Shown here one piece after another: positions 1 to 8,515 of a stretch of DNA of 64,000 bases (positions are counted from its first letter, which is position 1; the number at the start of each line of letters is the position of its first letter). Origin of the DNA: Aquimarina aquimarini. GTDB lineage: Bacteria; Bacteroidota; Bacteroidia; Flavobacteriales; Flavobacteriaceae. The notes below the pieces were generated by a model. That model saw nothing but the letters and a program-made list of their open reading frames with translations. It ran no database searches and was not told the origin of the DNA. The translations under genes and the position numbers were made by a program. The DNA is taken from positions 1-64,000 of the forward strand of contig NZ_OMKE01000023.1 in assembly GCF_900299535.1 (NCBI RefSeq). Direction: 5' to 3'.

Positions 1-62
1 GAGAAGTTAAGCCTGATAGCGCCAATGGTACTACAATCGTGGGAGAGTAGGTCGCCGCCTTC
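1..62 (+). rRNA. rrf: 5S ribosomal RNA, 3' end (5' part lies outside the window)
   Basis: The first 60 or so bases read as the 3' half of a bacterial 5S rRNA, including the stretch GGGAGAGTAGGTCGCCGCC at 40-58, which forms the closing part of the molecule. A strong intrinsic terminator follows within a few bases, as expected at the end of a 16S-23S-5S operon. The exact 3' end is uncertain by a few bases because the pairing 5' end is missing. Confidence 0.87.
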
Positions 63-66
63 CTTG

Positions 67-99
67 AAACCCTTCATAGAAATATGAAGGGTTTTTTTT
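67..99 (+). terminator. Intrinsic terminator of the rRNA operon
   Basis: A perfect 12-base stem (AAACCCTTCATA / TATGAAGGGTTT) with a four-base loop is followed by a T run. It lies directly after the 5S gene and would end the ribosomal transcript. Confidence 0.9.
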
Positions 100-166
100 A
101 TGCCCTAATCTTATTATTAATCTATTTTGAAATGAGAAATCTTTACATTATTATATATAGATTTAA

Positions 167-379
167 TTAGAAGGCACCATAACAGCAACCATGAGAACAG
201 AATACAGGAAATCCTGGTTCAAAAGGCCTACATTGATCAGATGTGTTACAACTTTGACCAGTATACCCTCCTCCAGGCCTACAGTTGTTAAAATATGTAG
301 AACTGCTACCTTTAATTATAGATTGATCAGTTTTACTTAGTTGTCTGACACCTTTCAAAGCTAAAATTTTCTTATACAT
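167..379 (-). CDS. Small Cys-rich secreted peptide with a bacteriocin-type leader
   Basis: This is a 70-residue peptide. Residues 1-24 match the leader seen on many small Bacteroidota secreted peptides: basic start, LKG, LSK, a DQ/EQ position, I, then a Gly (LKGVRQLSKTDQS then IIKG). The usual cleavage pair GG is replaced by KG followed by SSS. The mature part has six cysteines at about 33, 44, 50, 61, 65 and 66, ending in CSHGCC. This suggests disulfide bonding or thioether crosslinks after export by a peptidase-containing ABC transporter. No exporter, maturase or immunity gene is adjacent, so it is an orphan. The bases 380-584 upstream show no clear TAnnTTTG promoter and no other gene. Leader recognition is fairly sure; the function (antimicrobial, signal or other) is not known. 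Confidence 0.65.
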   Translation of the reverse strand: MYKKILALKGVRQLSKTDQSIIKGSSSTYFNNCRPGGGYTGQSCNTSDQCRPFEPGFPVFCSHGCCYGAF

Positions 380-584
380 AATGATTAATTTAAGAGGTTA
401 CTATTTTTTTAAGATGATATGAAGTTATAAAATTTGAAGCATTTTTTGTGAGAAAGTAGAATTATTCAATTATAGGAGGTTTGATTTTTTTTCAATTTGT
501 TGTGAAAACCTTCTTTTTTACCAGAACCTAAAAAGAAGATGTACTACATTCTAAGGAAGGAATGATTAAGTTATTATTTTTAAC

Positions 585-3545
585 TTATGTGTACCTAGGG
601 TCTTGTATATAGTCTTGTTTTTGTATTTTAATAACTTCTATACTTAAAAAATCAAACTCTTCTACAACTTTACCATAAATTCGATAGATACCTTTGGTTC
701 TTAATCTGTACTTTTCTTGAACTTTGGGAAATAACACCGTATCAAAAATATTTCCAAATTGATCTAAAAATGTAGCAAAACTCATACGTTTACCTGTATG
801 TGTTTTGGTATTTTTCATTGCAATAAGATATCCATAGATATCTATATGTTTGTTTTTATAGTTATTGAGTTGATTTGCACTAGTTGTATTTTTAGGGGGT
901 GAACTTAATAATTGATAATACCCAAAAATAGGGAAACCAAAGGCTTCAATTTGTTCGAATATAGTTTCTAATTTGGCTATTTTTAGTTTGGGTAACTTGT
1001 GTTCAGTAGGTTTTGGATTGAATAGTAATGTTTGAATTTGAGTATTTGAAGTGGATTTATTTAATGTAAGATGTGTTTCCCATAATAATTCATGCTTATT
1101 TTTATTGGTAAATCTAAATGCATCAATCTTGATAAGAATACTAATTTGTTCTATACTGATTTGTACTCTGTTTATAAAATTATCTAATGATGTATAAGGG
1201 CCTTGATCGTATCGATTTGTTAAAATTATTTCTGATGTCTTACTGTCTAAATTTCTTAGCATCATTAGACCTATATAAATATGATTACCTCTCAATGTGT
1301 GTTCATACTTGCTGATGTTGATACAAGGAGGGTGTATGTTTGCTCCTAAGATGTGTGCTTCATGTAGATATACTTCGGGATGATAAAAACCTCCTCCATT
1401 ATTTAAAGTAGCAACTAGGTATTCTAATGGGAAGTAGGCTTTGAGAAATAGGCTTTGATAGCTTTCTACAGCATAAGATGCGGAGTGCCCTTTTGGAAAG
1501 GCGTATCCAGCAAAACTAGCTATTTGATCCCATATTTCATAGATAAGAGGTTCTTGATAGCCTTCATTTCTACAATTACTGATAAATCTATTTTTTACTT
1601 CCTTAAATTCTTTTCGCGATCTGAATTTTCCGCTCATTCCACGACGTAATACGTCTGCTTCATCTAGAGTGAGTTTTGCAAAGAAATGAGCTACTTTGAT
1701 CACATCTTCTTGATAGACCATGATACCATGAGTTTCATTCATTAAATTAAGCATAATTGGGTGCGAGTTTTTTCTTCGCTCTATATTGTGTTCTCGTAAA
1801 ATATATTCACGCATCATTCCACTCTTGGCTACTCCTGGTCGAATAATTGAACTTGCTGCAACAAGCCCAAGGTAATTGTCTGTTTTTAGTTTGGCTAATA
1901 ACATGCGCATTGCTGGGGATTCTACATAGAAACAGGCAAGACATTTAGCATCTCGTATTAAACCATTTATTTTTTTATCTTTTTTGAATTTTTTGATATC
2001 ATGAATATCAAAAATGGGAGCATTTGGCTGATTGTATTCTATAATCTTGATAGCATCTTTTATTTTTGCTAATCCTCGTTGCCCTAGAATATCAAATTTA
2101 TAGAGCCCTAAGTCTTCTGCAATAATCATATCATACTGTACAGTTGGAAACCCTTTTGGAGGGAGGTTTGTAGCAGAATAGTAATGCAAAGGATCCTCAC
2201 TGATCAGTATTCCACTAGCATGAATGCTGAGATAATTTGGCATCCCTTTGATAAGGTTACTATATTGGATTACTAATTTTTGAATTTGATCAAGATTTGT
2301 ATTGTTATATTTATCATCACTTAATTTATCAATTTCAAATTTTGGAAGGCCAAATACTTTTCCTAATTCTCTTACAGCTCCTTTATAGTGAAAAGTAATG
2401 TAGGTGCCTAGTAGTGCTACATTATCAAATTCTTGAAAAATAAATCGGGTTATATCTTGTCTGTCTTTCCATGAAAAATCAATATCAAAATCAGGAGGGC
2501 TGGTACGATGTGTGTTAATAAATCGTTCAAAATATAAATCTAATTCTATTGGGTCTACATCTGTAATACGAAGCAGGTAGGCTACAATACTATTTGCTCC
2601 ACTACCACGCCCTACATAATAGTACCCTTTATTTTGGGCATAGGTTATAATCCTCCAATTGATTAAGAAATAGGAAACAAATTTCATTTTTTTGATCAAT
2701 GCAAGTTCTTTTTTTAATCGATCTATGACCTTTTTTTCGGGATTAGGATATCGGTATGTAAGTCCTTGCTGACATAATTTTTCTAGGAGATCATTGTCTT
2801 TTTGTATGCTACTGGTGTATGTTTTTTGATTTAAAGGAGTATTGTTTTTTGAAAAATTAAAATCTATATGACATTTGTTTTGAACTGTAAGTGTATTTTT
2901 TATGATGATATCAAATTCAGAGAACAATGCTTTTATTTCTTGATTAGAAATCATTTGCTCAGAGAAGCAGGCTTGTTGACCATTGGGTAAACGACTTAAT
3001 AATATATTATTGTCAATAGCTCTTAATAAGCGATGGGCATTAAAATCTTTTTTGTTTCTGAAAGTGACAGGTTGTAGTATTACGAGTTTGTGTATCTGTT
3101 TATATAGACCTGATAGATAAAGGTTGGTAATTTCTTTTTGAGATATGCCTATGAATTCATTGGCAGTAAAATGAGTTTTTTTTAATGCTATTATTTGTTT
3201 AGAAGGGTATATAATGTATGCATTTTTGAAGGATGGAGCTATTTCTGGAAAATCAATTTTTTGATGAGAATAGTGTGATAAAAAATCATTTAACTCTTTG
3301 TATCCTTCATTATTTTTGGCAAGCCCTACATATAAAGGTTGATGATTGTTTCTGAAATCGATACCTATAATTGGTTTGATATGATATTCTTTTGCTTTTC
3401 TAATAAAATTTAAACAGGCAGATGTGTTATTGATATCAGTTAGTGCAAGACAGTCGATATTATTTTTTTTTGCTAGTTCAAGAAGATCTATTTCAGAAAA
3501 AGTTCCATAGCGTAAACTATAGTATGAATGGCAGTTGAGATACAT
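585..3545 (-). CDS. dnaE2: Error-prone type DNA polymerase III alpha subunit (DnaE2/ImuC-like)
   Basis: The 986-residue protein has an N-terminal PHP domain (about 1-200), a C-family polymerase core and a C-terminal OB fold (about 885-975). Catalytic carboxylates are present in PDFDIDF (about residues 351-357) and KFDILG (about 483), so polymerase activity is expected. The first PHP metal motif reads NCHS where active PHP domains have HxHS, so proofreading by this domain is doubtful. The stretch around 688-735, with GGGFYHP, resembles DnaE2 rather than the replicative DnaE1, and the protein is shorter than a typical replicative DnaE. It begins 27 bases after dinB on the same strand, so the two form an operon probably used for damage-tolerant synthesis. 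DnaE2 assignment is by family resemblance. Confidence 0.85.
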   Translation of the reverse strand: MYLNCHSYYSLRYGTFSEIDLLELAKKNNIDCLALTDINNTSACLNFIRKAKEYHIKPIIGIDFRNNHQPLYVGLAKNNEGYKELNDFLSHYSHQKIDFPEIAPSFKNAYIIYPSKQIIALKKTHFTANEFIGISQKEITNLYLSGLYKQIHKLVILQPVTFRNKKDFNAHRLLRAIDNNILLSRLPNGQQACFSEQMISNQEIKALFSEFDIIIKNTLTVQNKCHIDFNFSKNNTPLNQKTYTSSIQKDNDLLEKLCQQGLTYRYPNPEKKVIDRLKKELALIKKMKFVSYFLINWRIITYAQNKGYYYVGRGSGANSIVAYLLRITDVDPIELDLYFERFINTHRTSPPDFDIDFSWKDRQDITRFIFQEFDNVALLGTYITFHYKGAVRELGKVFGLPKFEIDKLSDDKYNNTNLDQIQKLVIQYSNLIKGMPNYLSIHASGILISEDPLHYYSATNLPPKGFPTVQYDMIIAEDLGLYKFDILGQRGLAKIKDAIKIIEYNQPNAPIFDIHDIKKFKKDKKINGLIRDAKCLACFYVESPAMRMLLAKLKTDNYLGLVAASSIIRPGVAKSGMMREYILREHNIERRKNSHPIMLNLMNETHGIMVYQEDVIKVAHFFAKLTLDEADVLRRGMSGKFRSRKEFKEVKNRFISNCRNEGYQEPLIYEIWDQIASFAGYAFPKGHSASYAVESYQSLFLKAYFPLEYLVATLNNGGGFYHPEVYLHEAHILGANIHPPCINISKYEHTLRGNHIYIGLMMLRNLDSKTSEIILTNRYDQGPYTSLDNFINRVQISIEQISILIKIDAFRFTNKNKHELLWETHLTLNKSTSNTQIQTLLFNPKPTEHKLPKLKIAKLETIFEQIEAFGFPIFGYYQLLSSPPKNTTSANQLNNYKNKHIDIYGYLIAMKNTKTHTGKRMSFATFLDQFGNIFDTVLFPKVQEKYRLRTKGIYRIYGKVVEEFDFLSIEVIKIQKQDYIQDPRYT

Positions 3546-3572
3546 AATAGGGATTTTTATTTTTACTCCTGA

Positions 3573-4784
3573 TTATTGTTTTCTGTGCGCTAACACAATT
3601 GGCGGTTTTCCATCGAATGGGTTTTGCATTCTGCCTATGGTGGATGCTCCTATAGCAGCAGCTCTGATAACACTACGATCACCGTATCGACCTCTTATGG
3701 TATCTAGTGCTTGGTATAGGTTAAGTTGCTTTTGATTATCATCAAATAGGTTAATTTGATAATTACCACTGACTAGGTGACTGTATCGTATACCTATTAA
3801 TCTGATTAGTAATCGCTTTTGATATAGTTTTTCAAATAATTCTAGAATTTTAGGAATAAGAATATGATCTGCACTGGTATATGGTATTTTAATTTGTTTG
3901 GTATAGGTGTTAAAATCAGAGTATCGAATTTTTATGGCAATACATGCTGTTAGCTTATTTCCTCTACGCAATTGGTAGGAGAGATTTTCTGTCATTGCTA
4001 TGAGTAGGTTTCTGAGCATATGTATGTTGGTCGTATCTTTATCAAATGTTCTTTCTGTAGATATTGATTTACGTTCAGAAAAAGCAATAACGGGAGTATT
4101 ATCTATTCCGTTTGCTCTTTTCCATATGGTTACTCCATTTGCGCCTAGTACTTTTTTCATAAGATCAGGAGGCATATCTTGAACGGTTTTTATATAGCGA
4201 ACCCCTAAGTTGCGCAAGGTTTGATAGGTTTTGTTGCCTACCATTGGTATTTTTTTAACTGATAAAGGAGCGAGAAATGGCTTCTCTGTGCCAAAATCTA
4301 TTTTTAATTGATTATTAGGTTTGGCTTCATTGGTAGCTACTTTGGATACTACTTTGTTACTAGAGAGACCAAAGGAAATAGGAAGTCCAGTTTCGGTAAT
4401 TATTTTTTGTCTCAATTCTAGTGAGTATTTATAAGTACCAAAGAATTTATCCATACCTGATAAGTCAGCATAGAATTCATCGATACTTGATTTTTCAAAT
4501 ACGGGGACATTCTCTTTGATTATTTCTGTAACTTGGTCAGAGTATTTACTGTATGTACTGGCATTTCCTTTTATAACAATAGCTTCAGGACAGAGTTCTT
4601 TGGCTATTTTCATAGACATACCAGAGTGGATACCATAGGATCGTGTCTCATAGCTACAGGCGGCTACAACACCTCTATCGCTGACTCCACCAACTAGCAG
4701 AGGTTTTTTTTGTAAGGTGCTATTAATCATGCGTTCTACGGATACGTAGAATGTATCTAGGTCAAGGTGTAGTATAGTTCTCAA
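3573..4784 (-). CDS. dinB: DNA polymerase IV / Y-family polymerase
   Basis: This Y-family translesion polymerase opens with LHLDLDTFYVSVER, holding the first catalytic Asp; SSIDEF near residue 102 supplies the second acidic pair. Palm, thumb (KIPMVGNKT helix-hairpin-helix region) and little-finger domains follow. I start it at TTG 4784, giving 403 residues beginning RTILHLDLD, where the family normally begins. The longer reading from ATG 4829 adds 15 unrelated residues encoded by an operator palindrome that lies upstream of the likely transcription start. It is the first gene of an operon with the dnaE2-like gene, a pairing seen in damage-inducible mutagenesis cassettes. No imuA or recA-like partner is next to it. 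Confidence 0.9.
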   Translation of the reverse strand: MRTILHLDLDTFYVSVERMINSTLQKKPLLVGGVSDRGVVAACSYETRSYGIHSGMSMKIAKELCPEAIVIKGNASTYSKYSDQVTEIIKENVPVFEKSSIDEFYADLSGMDKFFGTYKYSLELRQKIITETGLPISFGLSSNKVVSKVATNEAKPNNQLKIDFGTEKPFLAPLSVKKIPMVGNKTYQTLRNLGVRYIKTVQDMPPDLMKKVLGANGVTIWKRANGIDNTPVIAFSERKSISTERTFDKDTTNIHMLRNLLIAMTENLSYQLRRGNKLTACIAIKIRYSDFNTYTKQIKIPYTSADHILIPKILELFEKLYQKRLLIRLIGIRYSHLVSGNYQINLFDDNQKQLNLYQALDTIRGRYGDRSVIRAAAIGASTIGRMQNPFDGKPPIVLAHRKQ

Positions 4785-4797
4785 TATAAAATAATAT

Positions 4798-4827
4798 GGA
4801 ATTATTCCAAAATTAAGGAATAATTCC
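4798..4827 (-). promoter_or_regulatory. Promoter with twin palindromic operators for dinB-dnaE2
   Basis: Two 11-base sites, GGAATTATTCC (4798-4808) and GGAATAATTCC (4817-4827), are each palindromic around one central base. They are 19 bases apart, close to two helical turns. Between them on the minus strand lies TAATTTTG (4808-4815), a perfect Bacteroidota -7 box. Transcription would start near 4802, inside the downstream site. A repressor binding both would block initiation. The repressor is unknown and the -33 element is weak. Confidence 0.65.
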
Positions 4828-4877
4828 ATTTAATTGTGTGTTGATGTGAATTTTTTATTCACAAAAGAGATAAAAAA

Positions 4878-4905
4878 AAACGACACCTTAGAAAAGGTGC
4901 CGTTT
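4878..4905 (-). terminator. Intrinsic terminator after the coiled-coil gene
   Basis: The stem AAACGACACCTT / AAGGTGCCGTTT has one mismatch and is followed on the minus strand by a run of nine T. It lies downstream of the gene at 4952-5770. Confidence 0.8.
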
Positions 4906-4951
4906 CCGAAAAAATTTTATTTTGGGGCTACAAAATAAAATTCAGTATTGA

Positions 4952-5770
4952 TTAATTTTCTGCCATATTATAGGTGGCAAATTGTTGCATAGCGGTTTGG
5001 GTTAGTTCTTTTGCTCTATTTACATAGAAGTTTTTTGTATCATCGAGAGATTCGTTTTTCAACTCGTTTTCACTTCGTACGTAATCGGATTGTGCCTCGA
5101 ATTTGGATTCTTCATTTAGTACAACACTTAATTCTTGTAGTGCGTTTTCTAATTTTTGAAGAGCTTGTTCTGCTTTTGATTTTATAAGGGATTGTTTTTC
5201 TAATTCAGCAGCTCGTTTTGCTTCAAATTCAGCTTTTATTTTATTTTGTTCAGCTATTCGTTGTTCTAGCTTTTGTTGTTCGATTTCTAATTGACGACGT
5301 TTTGCTTCTAATTCTTTTTGTTTATTTGCTACTTCTTGCGTTGCTTCAGCTAATGCATTATCCTCTTCGATAGATGCTTCTTCTGTATTAGAGTAGCTAG
5401 CGCCGTTAGCTTGGCAAGAGGTAAGTTGTTCTAGAAGTTTGGCTCCTAGTTCTTTAGCACGTTTGGCATAATATCTACTACGCTCATAAGTATCTTGTTC
5501 TAATGAGCTTTCCATGTCTACTCGAGCTTGGTATGCAGTTTCATTTGCTGGTTTGCAATCACATTTATCAGATAAATCTTCTACTTTAATGAAAGCGGTT
5601 ATGGCTTTGTCTGCATATTCCTGAGTGTGGAAAACGTTATTCGCCCCATGTGCTTTCTTACTATGTGAGTATGCATAACTGGCAGCTGTTAAGGCATCTT
5701 CATATGCATCTTGTGCATTAGTTGTTGGGATAAGAAATAACAATACTATGGGGAGTGCAATTTTTTTCAT
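4952..5770 (-). CDS. Secreted coiled-coil protein of unknown function
   Basis: The 272-residue protein has a clear signal peptide (MKKIALPIVLLFLIPTTNAQ). The next 100 residues are helical and contain CDC near residue 77 and another Cys near 118. From about 130 to 210 there is a long charged coiled coil rich in E, K, Q and R, followed by another helical segment. Nothing suggests an enzyme. It is monocistronic, with its own terminator downstream and a divergent gene upstream. The layout suggests a periplasmic structural or envelope-associated protein, but I do not recognise the family and assign no function. Confidence 0.75.
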   Translation of the reverse strand: MKKIALPIVLLFLIPTTNAQDAYEDALTAASYAYSHSKKAHGANNVFHTQEYADKAITAFIKVEDLSDKCDCKPANETAYQARVDMESSLEQDTYERSRYYAKRAKELGAKLLEQLTSCQANGASYSNTEEASIEEDNALAEATQEVANKQKELEAKRRQLEIEQQKLEQRIAEQNKIKAEFEAKRAAELEKQSLIKSKAEQALQKLENALQELSVVLNEESKFEAQSDYVRSENELKNESLDDTKNFYVNRAKELTQTAMQQFATYNMAEN

Positions 5771-6066
5771 TCTTTTGGGGCTTTTAAATCACACAACAAT
5801 AATACAATATTTTATTAGTAAACTCCAAGAAAAAACGTCATTAATCGATAAAATGCGCATTTTATCTTAATTTTTACGGTAAAACCTTAATAAAGGTGAT
5901 AAATGTCCTACTGTGTATGAGAAAATAGGGGTTTATATTCTGTGTGTGCTAATAGAAACGAAGGTATATATGTAATATTATGTTTTTCCGTAATTTTTAA
6001 AAAATAAATTAATGATTTGTAGTATTGCTTTGTAAGTTAATTACGTATCTTACGTCTAAATACCTT

Positions 6067-6576
6067 ATGAAACAATTAGTTATATCTTCAATAAATCATA
6101 ATCTTAATAATGCGATTGCTTTACTTAAGGCTATAGATACCAGTACATATCAAAACAATTCTGTAGGTCCGTATTATTCGAGTATAGGTTCTCATATACG
6201 TCATACGCTTGATTTCTTTGATTGTATTATTAGTGGATTAGACTCTAATAATATTGATCTTACTGCTCGTAAACGGGATGAATTATTAGCGACCAATAAG
6301 GAGGTTGCAATAGAATACATATACAAACTTCAAGAGACATTAGTTTCTTATATTGATGTAAACACGGGATACCTGATTCATGTCACAGATAATATGGGGA
6401 AAGGAAAGGTGACTGTTAATTATACTTTAGAGAGTATCCTTTTGCATGCAAATAGCCATGCGGTACATCATTATGCTACTATTGGTTATATTCTTGATCG
6501 TTTAGGGGTGCGTATAGAAATTCCAGAATTTGGATATAATCCTACAACTCCTATCAATAAAAGAGAGGGGATATAG
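6067..6576 (+). CDS. DinB-like four-helix-bundle protein (putative metal-binding)
   Basis: From ATG 6067 this is a 169-residue protein of the DinB/YfiT fold (unrelated to polymerase IV). Histidines in SSIGSHIRHTLDFFD and in HANSHAVHHYATIGYIL fit the three-His metal site of this fold. Family members include thiol-dependent transferases and hydrolases, but most are uncharacterised. I chose ATG 6067 because MKQLVISSINHN begins the first helix; an earlier start at 6025 adds 14 residues with no family resemblance. It converges on the gene at 6595. Confidence 0.75.
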   Translation: MKQLVISSINHNLNNAIALLKAIDTSTYQNNSVGPYYSSIGSHIRHTLDFFDCIISGLDSNNIDLTARKRDELLATNKEVAIEYIYKLQETLVSYIDVNTGYLIHVTDNMGKGKVTVNYTLESILLHANSHAVHHYATIGYILDRLGVRIEIPEFGYNPTTPINKREGI

Positions 6577-6594
6577 TCAAGGTATAGTATAGGG

Positions 6595-6831
6595 TTACTT
6601 TTTTTTGCCAAACATTGATTCCATGATAGTTTTTAGACCTCTAAAAGCCATAAATATGGCAAAGGCAGCACCAATTATTCCTACTATTAATATTGGGATA
6701 TATAATGGGTGGTCTTGGTTTTTGAAAGCAGAATGAATAATCACTGGACTGATAAACATGAAAATAAAAGCAATTGCCATACGTTGTACGCCTTTGCCTA
6801 ATAATTCTTTGTCTGTTCTTTTAGGCTCCAT
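6595..6831 (-). CDS. Small membrane protein, DUF6095-like
   Basis: This 78-residue protein has two membrane helices (about 18-35 and 44-63), a charged N-terminus and a KK-rich tail. Its start overlaps the end of murQ by 11 bases, so it is translated from the same message. The arrangement murQ plus a two-helix protein recurs in flavobacteria, and the sequence resembles DUF6095. Its function is unknown; a role close to cell-wall recycling is inferred only from position. Confidence 0.7.
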   Translation of the reverse strand: MEPKRTDKELLGKGVQRMAIAFIFMFISPVIIHSAFKNQDHPLYIPILIVGIIGAAFAIFMAFRGLKTIMESMFGKKK

Positions 6832-7633
6832 AATTTTTTATTGCATTGCGTACACTTTTGTACTGTTTCAACAATTTTTCTGCTTGCTCATAGTTGATGG
6901 TCAATTCTTCCATGATCATTCGTACCCCTCTGTCAACTAATTTGTTATTGCTTAGTTGCATATCAACCATTTTATTGCCTTTTACATGACCTAATTGGAT
7001 CATAGTGGCTGTAGAAATCATATTCAATACTAATTTCTGGGCTGTTCCTGCTTTCATACGAGAGCTTCCAGTTACAAACTCTGGGCCTACTGTAACTACA
7101 ATAGGAAATTGTGCAGTGGTCGCCAAGGGACTTCCTTCATTGCATGTAATGCATCCAGTCGTTATATTATTTTTGTTACAATGTTGTAATGCATGAATAA
7201 CGTATGGAGTGGTTCCTGATGCGGCAATACCAATTACAACATCATTTTTTGAAATATTATGCTCTTCAAGGTCTTTCCAGCCTTGTTCAATACTATCTTC
7301 TGCATATTCTACTGATTTTCTGATTGCGGGATCACCTCCAGCAATTAATCCTATAACAACATCATGAGGAACGCCAAAAGTAGGAGGGCATTCACTAGCA
7401 TCTACAATACCTAATCGACCACTTGTTCCAGCACCTAAATAAAAAAGGCGACCTCCTTGCTTAAGTTTTTGTACTATTTGAGTAATCAAACTTTCGATTT
7501 GAGGTATTGATTTTTCTACAGCGTCAGGAACTGTTTTGTCTTCTTTGTTGATGTTGGTAAGCAATTCATTGATATTCATTTTTTCTAAATGATTATATGT
7601 TGAAGCTTGCTCAGTAGTTTTTATAAAAGTCAT
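6821..7633 (-). CDS. murQ: N-acetylmuramic acid 6-phosphate etherase
   Basis: MurQ cleaves the lactyl ether of MurNAc-6-phosphate to give GlcNAc-6-phosphate and lactate during peptidoglycan recycling in the cytoplasm. The SIS domain is clear: YLGAGTSGRLGIVDASECPP near residues 63-83, and the family stretches GLIAGGD and TGSSRMKAGTAQK. The length (270) is a little under the E. coli enzyme. It begins with TFIKTTEQAS, the usual TE..N region of the family. The small membrane gene at 6595 overlaps its 3' end. No MurNAc kinase or transporter is adjacent. Confidence 0.93.
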   Translation of the reverse strand: MTFIKTTEQASTYNHLEKMNINELLTNINKEDKTVPDAVEKSIPQIESLITQIVQKLKQGGRLFYLGAGTSGRLGIVDASECPPTFGVPHDVVIGLIAGGDPAIRKSVEYAEDSIEQGWKDLEEHNISKNDVVIGIAASGTTPYVIHALQHCNKNNITTGCITCNEGSPLATTAQFPIVVTVGPEFVTGSSRMKAGTAQKLVLNMISTATMIQLGHVKGNKMVDMQLSNNKLVDRGVRMIMEELTINYEQAEKLLKQYKSVRNAIKNYGA

Positions 7634-7695
7634 GTTTCAAAAATACTGATTTTTGATTTAGAGAAAGGCTTGCTTTTCTTTTTAATATTGAAATG

Positions 7696-8511
7696 CTAAT
7701 TTTTTATTGTTATATCAAATTTATTAGCTTCAGAAAGGTTAAAATATCCTAATGCATAATTATCTGTATTGGTGGTATTAATGATATTACCTCTTAATTG
7801 TGCTGGGGGTGTTTGAAAAGGATTTCCTCCTTGTTGATCACTTTGCTCAATAAGTAAGCTTGTATATTTATAATACCGTTTATCGATTCCTAAAATCTTG
7901 ATAGTTAGATCACGCCCGTTTACCATATCTTCATAAAAATAAGAGAAGTTAAATGGTTTTCCCTGATAGAAACGATCTTCACTTGCCAGGAATAAATTAA
8001 AGTCAAAGTCAAAAAGATAAAAATCATTTCGAGTTCCGTCGTCTGTAAAAAAGATTATAATTTCTGTTTCATTATCAAATAAGGTGTTTTCTCCTTGTTC
8101 TATGTTATCAATAGAAACTGTGGGAATAAGTTGTGTTGTTGCTTTATAAGTTTCGTTATTATACACTACTGTTAGTTCATAGGTAGTACCAAATTGAGGG
8201 ATAGGGAATTCTTCTGCGGGAACATATAAACCACTGTCTGGTACTTGCTCAAAATTGATAATTGTATTGTTGTTTGTATTGGTAATATAAACTGTTGCAC
8301 CCTGTACTTCTGGGATGTTTTGGTCAAAGAATGAAGCAGAAAGAGTAAGCCGTACTTTGGGATCAAATTCTATAGGAGTTTCATTGAGATATAGTTCAAA
8401 AGATGCATCGATGACTAGTTTTGGTTTTCCGTTTGGAACATCTACTTCTACAACGTCTTCACAGCTTACCAATACTAATATTCCAAGTATAAGAGTTATT
8501 AATTTTTTCAT
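7696..8511 (-). CDS. DUF4249 outer-membrane lipoprotein
   Basis: The 271-residue protein has a lipoprotein signal ending in LVSC, then EDVVEVDVPNGKPKLVIDA, the typical opening of DUF4249 proteins. These are beta-rich and almost always follow a TonB-dependent receptor, as here: the receptor gene ends only four bases before this start. By analogy with SusCD pairs it may be the surface partner of the receptor, but the ligand is unknown. Confidence 0.88.
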   Translation of the reverse strand: MKKLITLILGILVLVSCEDVVEVDVPNGKPKLVIDASFELYLNETPIEFDPKVRLTLSASFFDQNIPEVQGATVYITNTNNNTIINFEQVPDSGLYVPAEEFPIPQFGTTYELTVVYNNETYKATTQLIPTVSIDNIEQGENTLFDNETEIIIFFTDDGTRNDFYLFDFDFNLFLASEDRFYQGKPFNFSYFYEDMVNGRDLTIKILGIDKRYYKYTSLLIEQSDQQGGNPFQTPPAQLRGNIINTTNTDNYALGYFNLSEANKFDITIKN

Positions 8512-8515
8512 TTTT

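Noticed and set aside
4785..4829. N-terminal extension of dinB from ATG 4829
   Set aside because: It is encoded by the operator palindrome, upstream of the likely transcript start, and matches no family sequence.
6025..6066. Longer start for the DinB-fold protein
   Set aside because: The extra 14 residues do not fit the first helix of the family and a good ATG follows at 6067.
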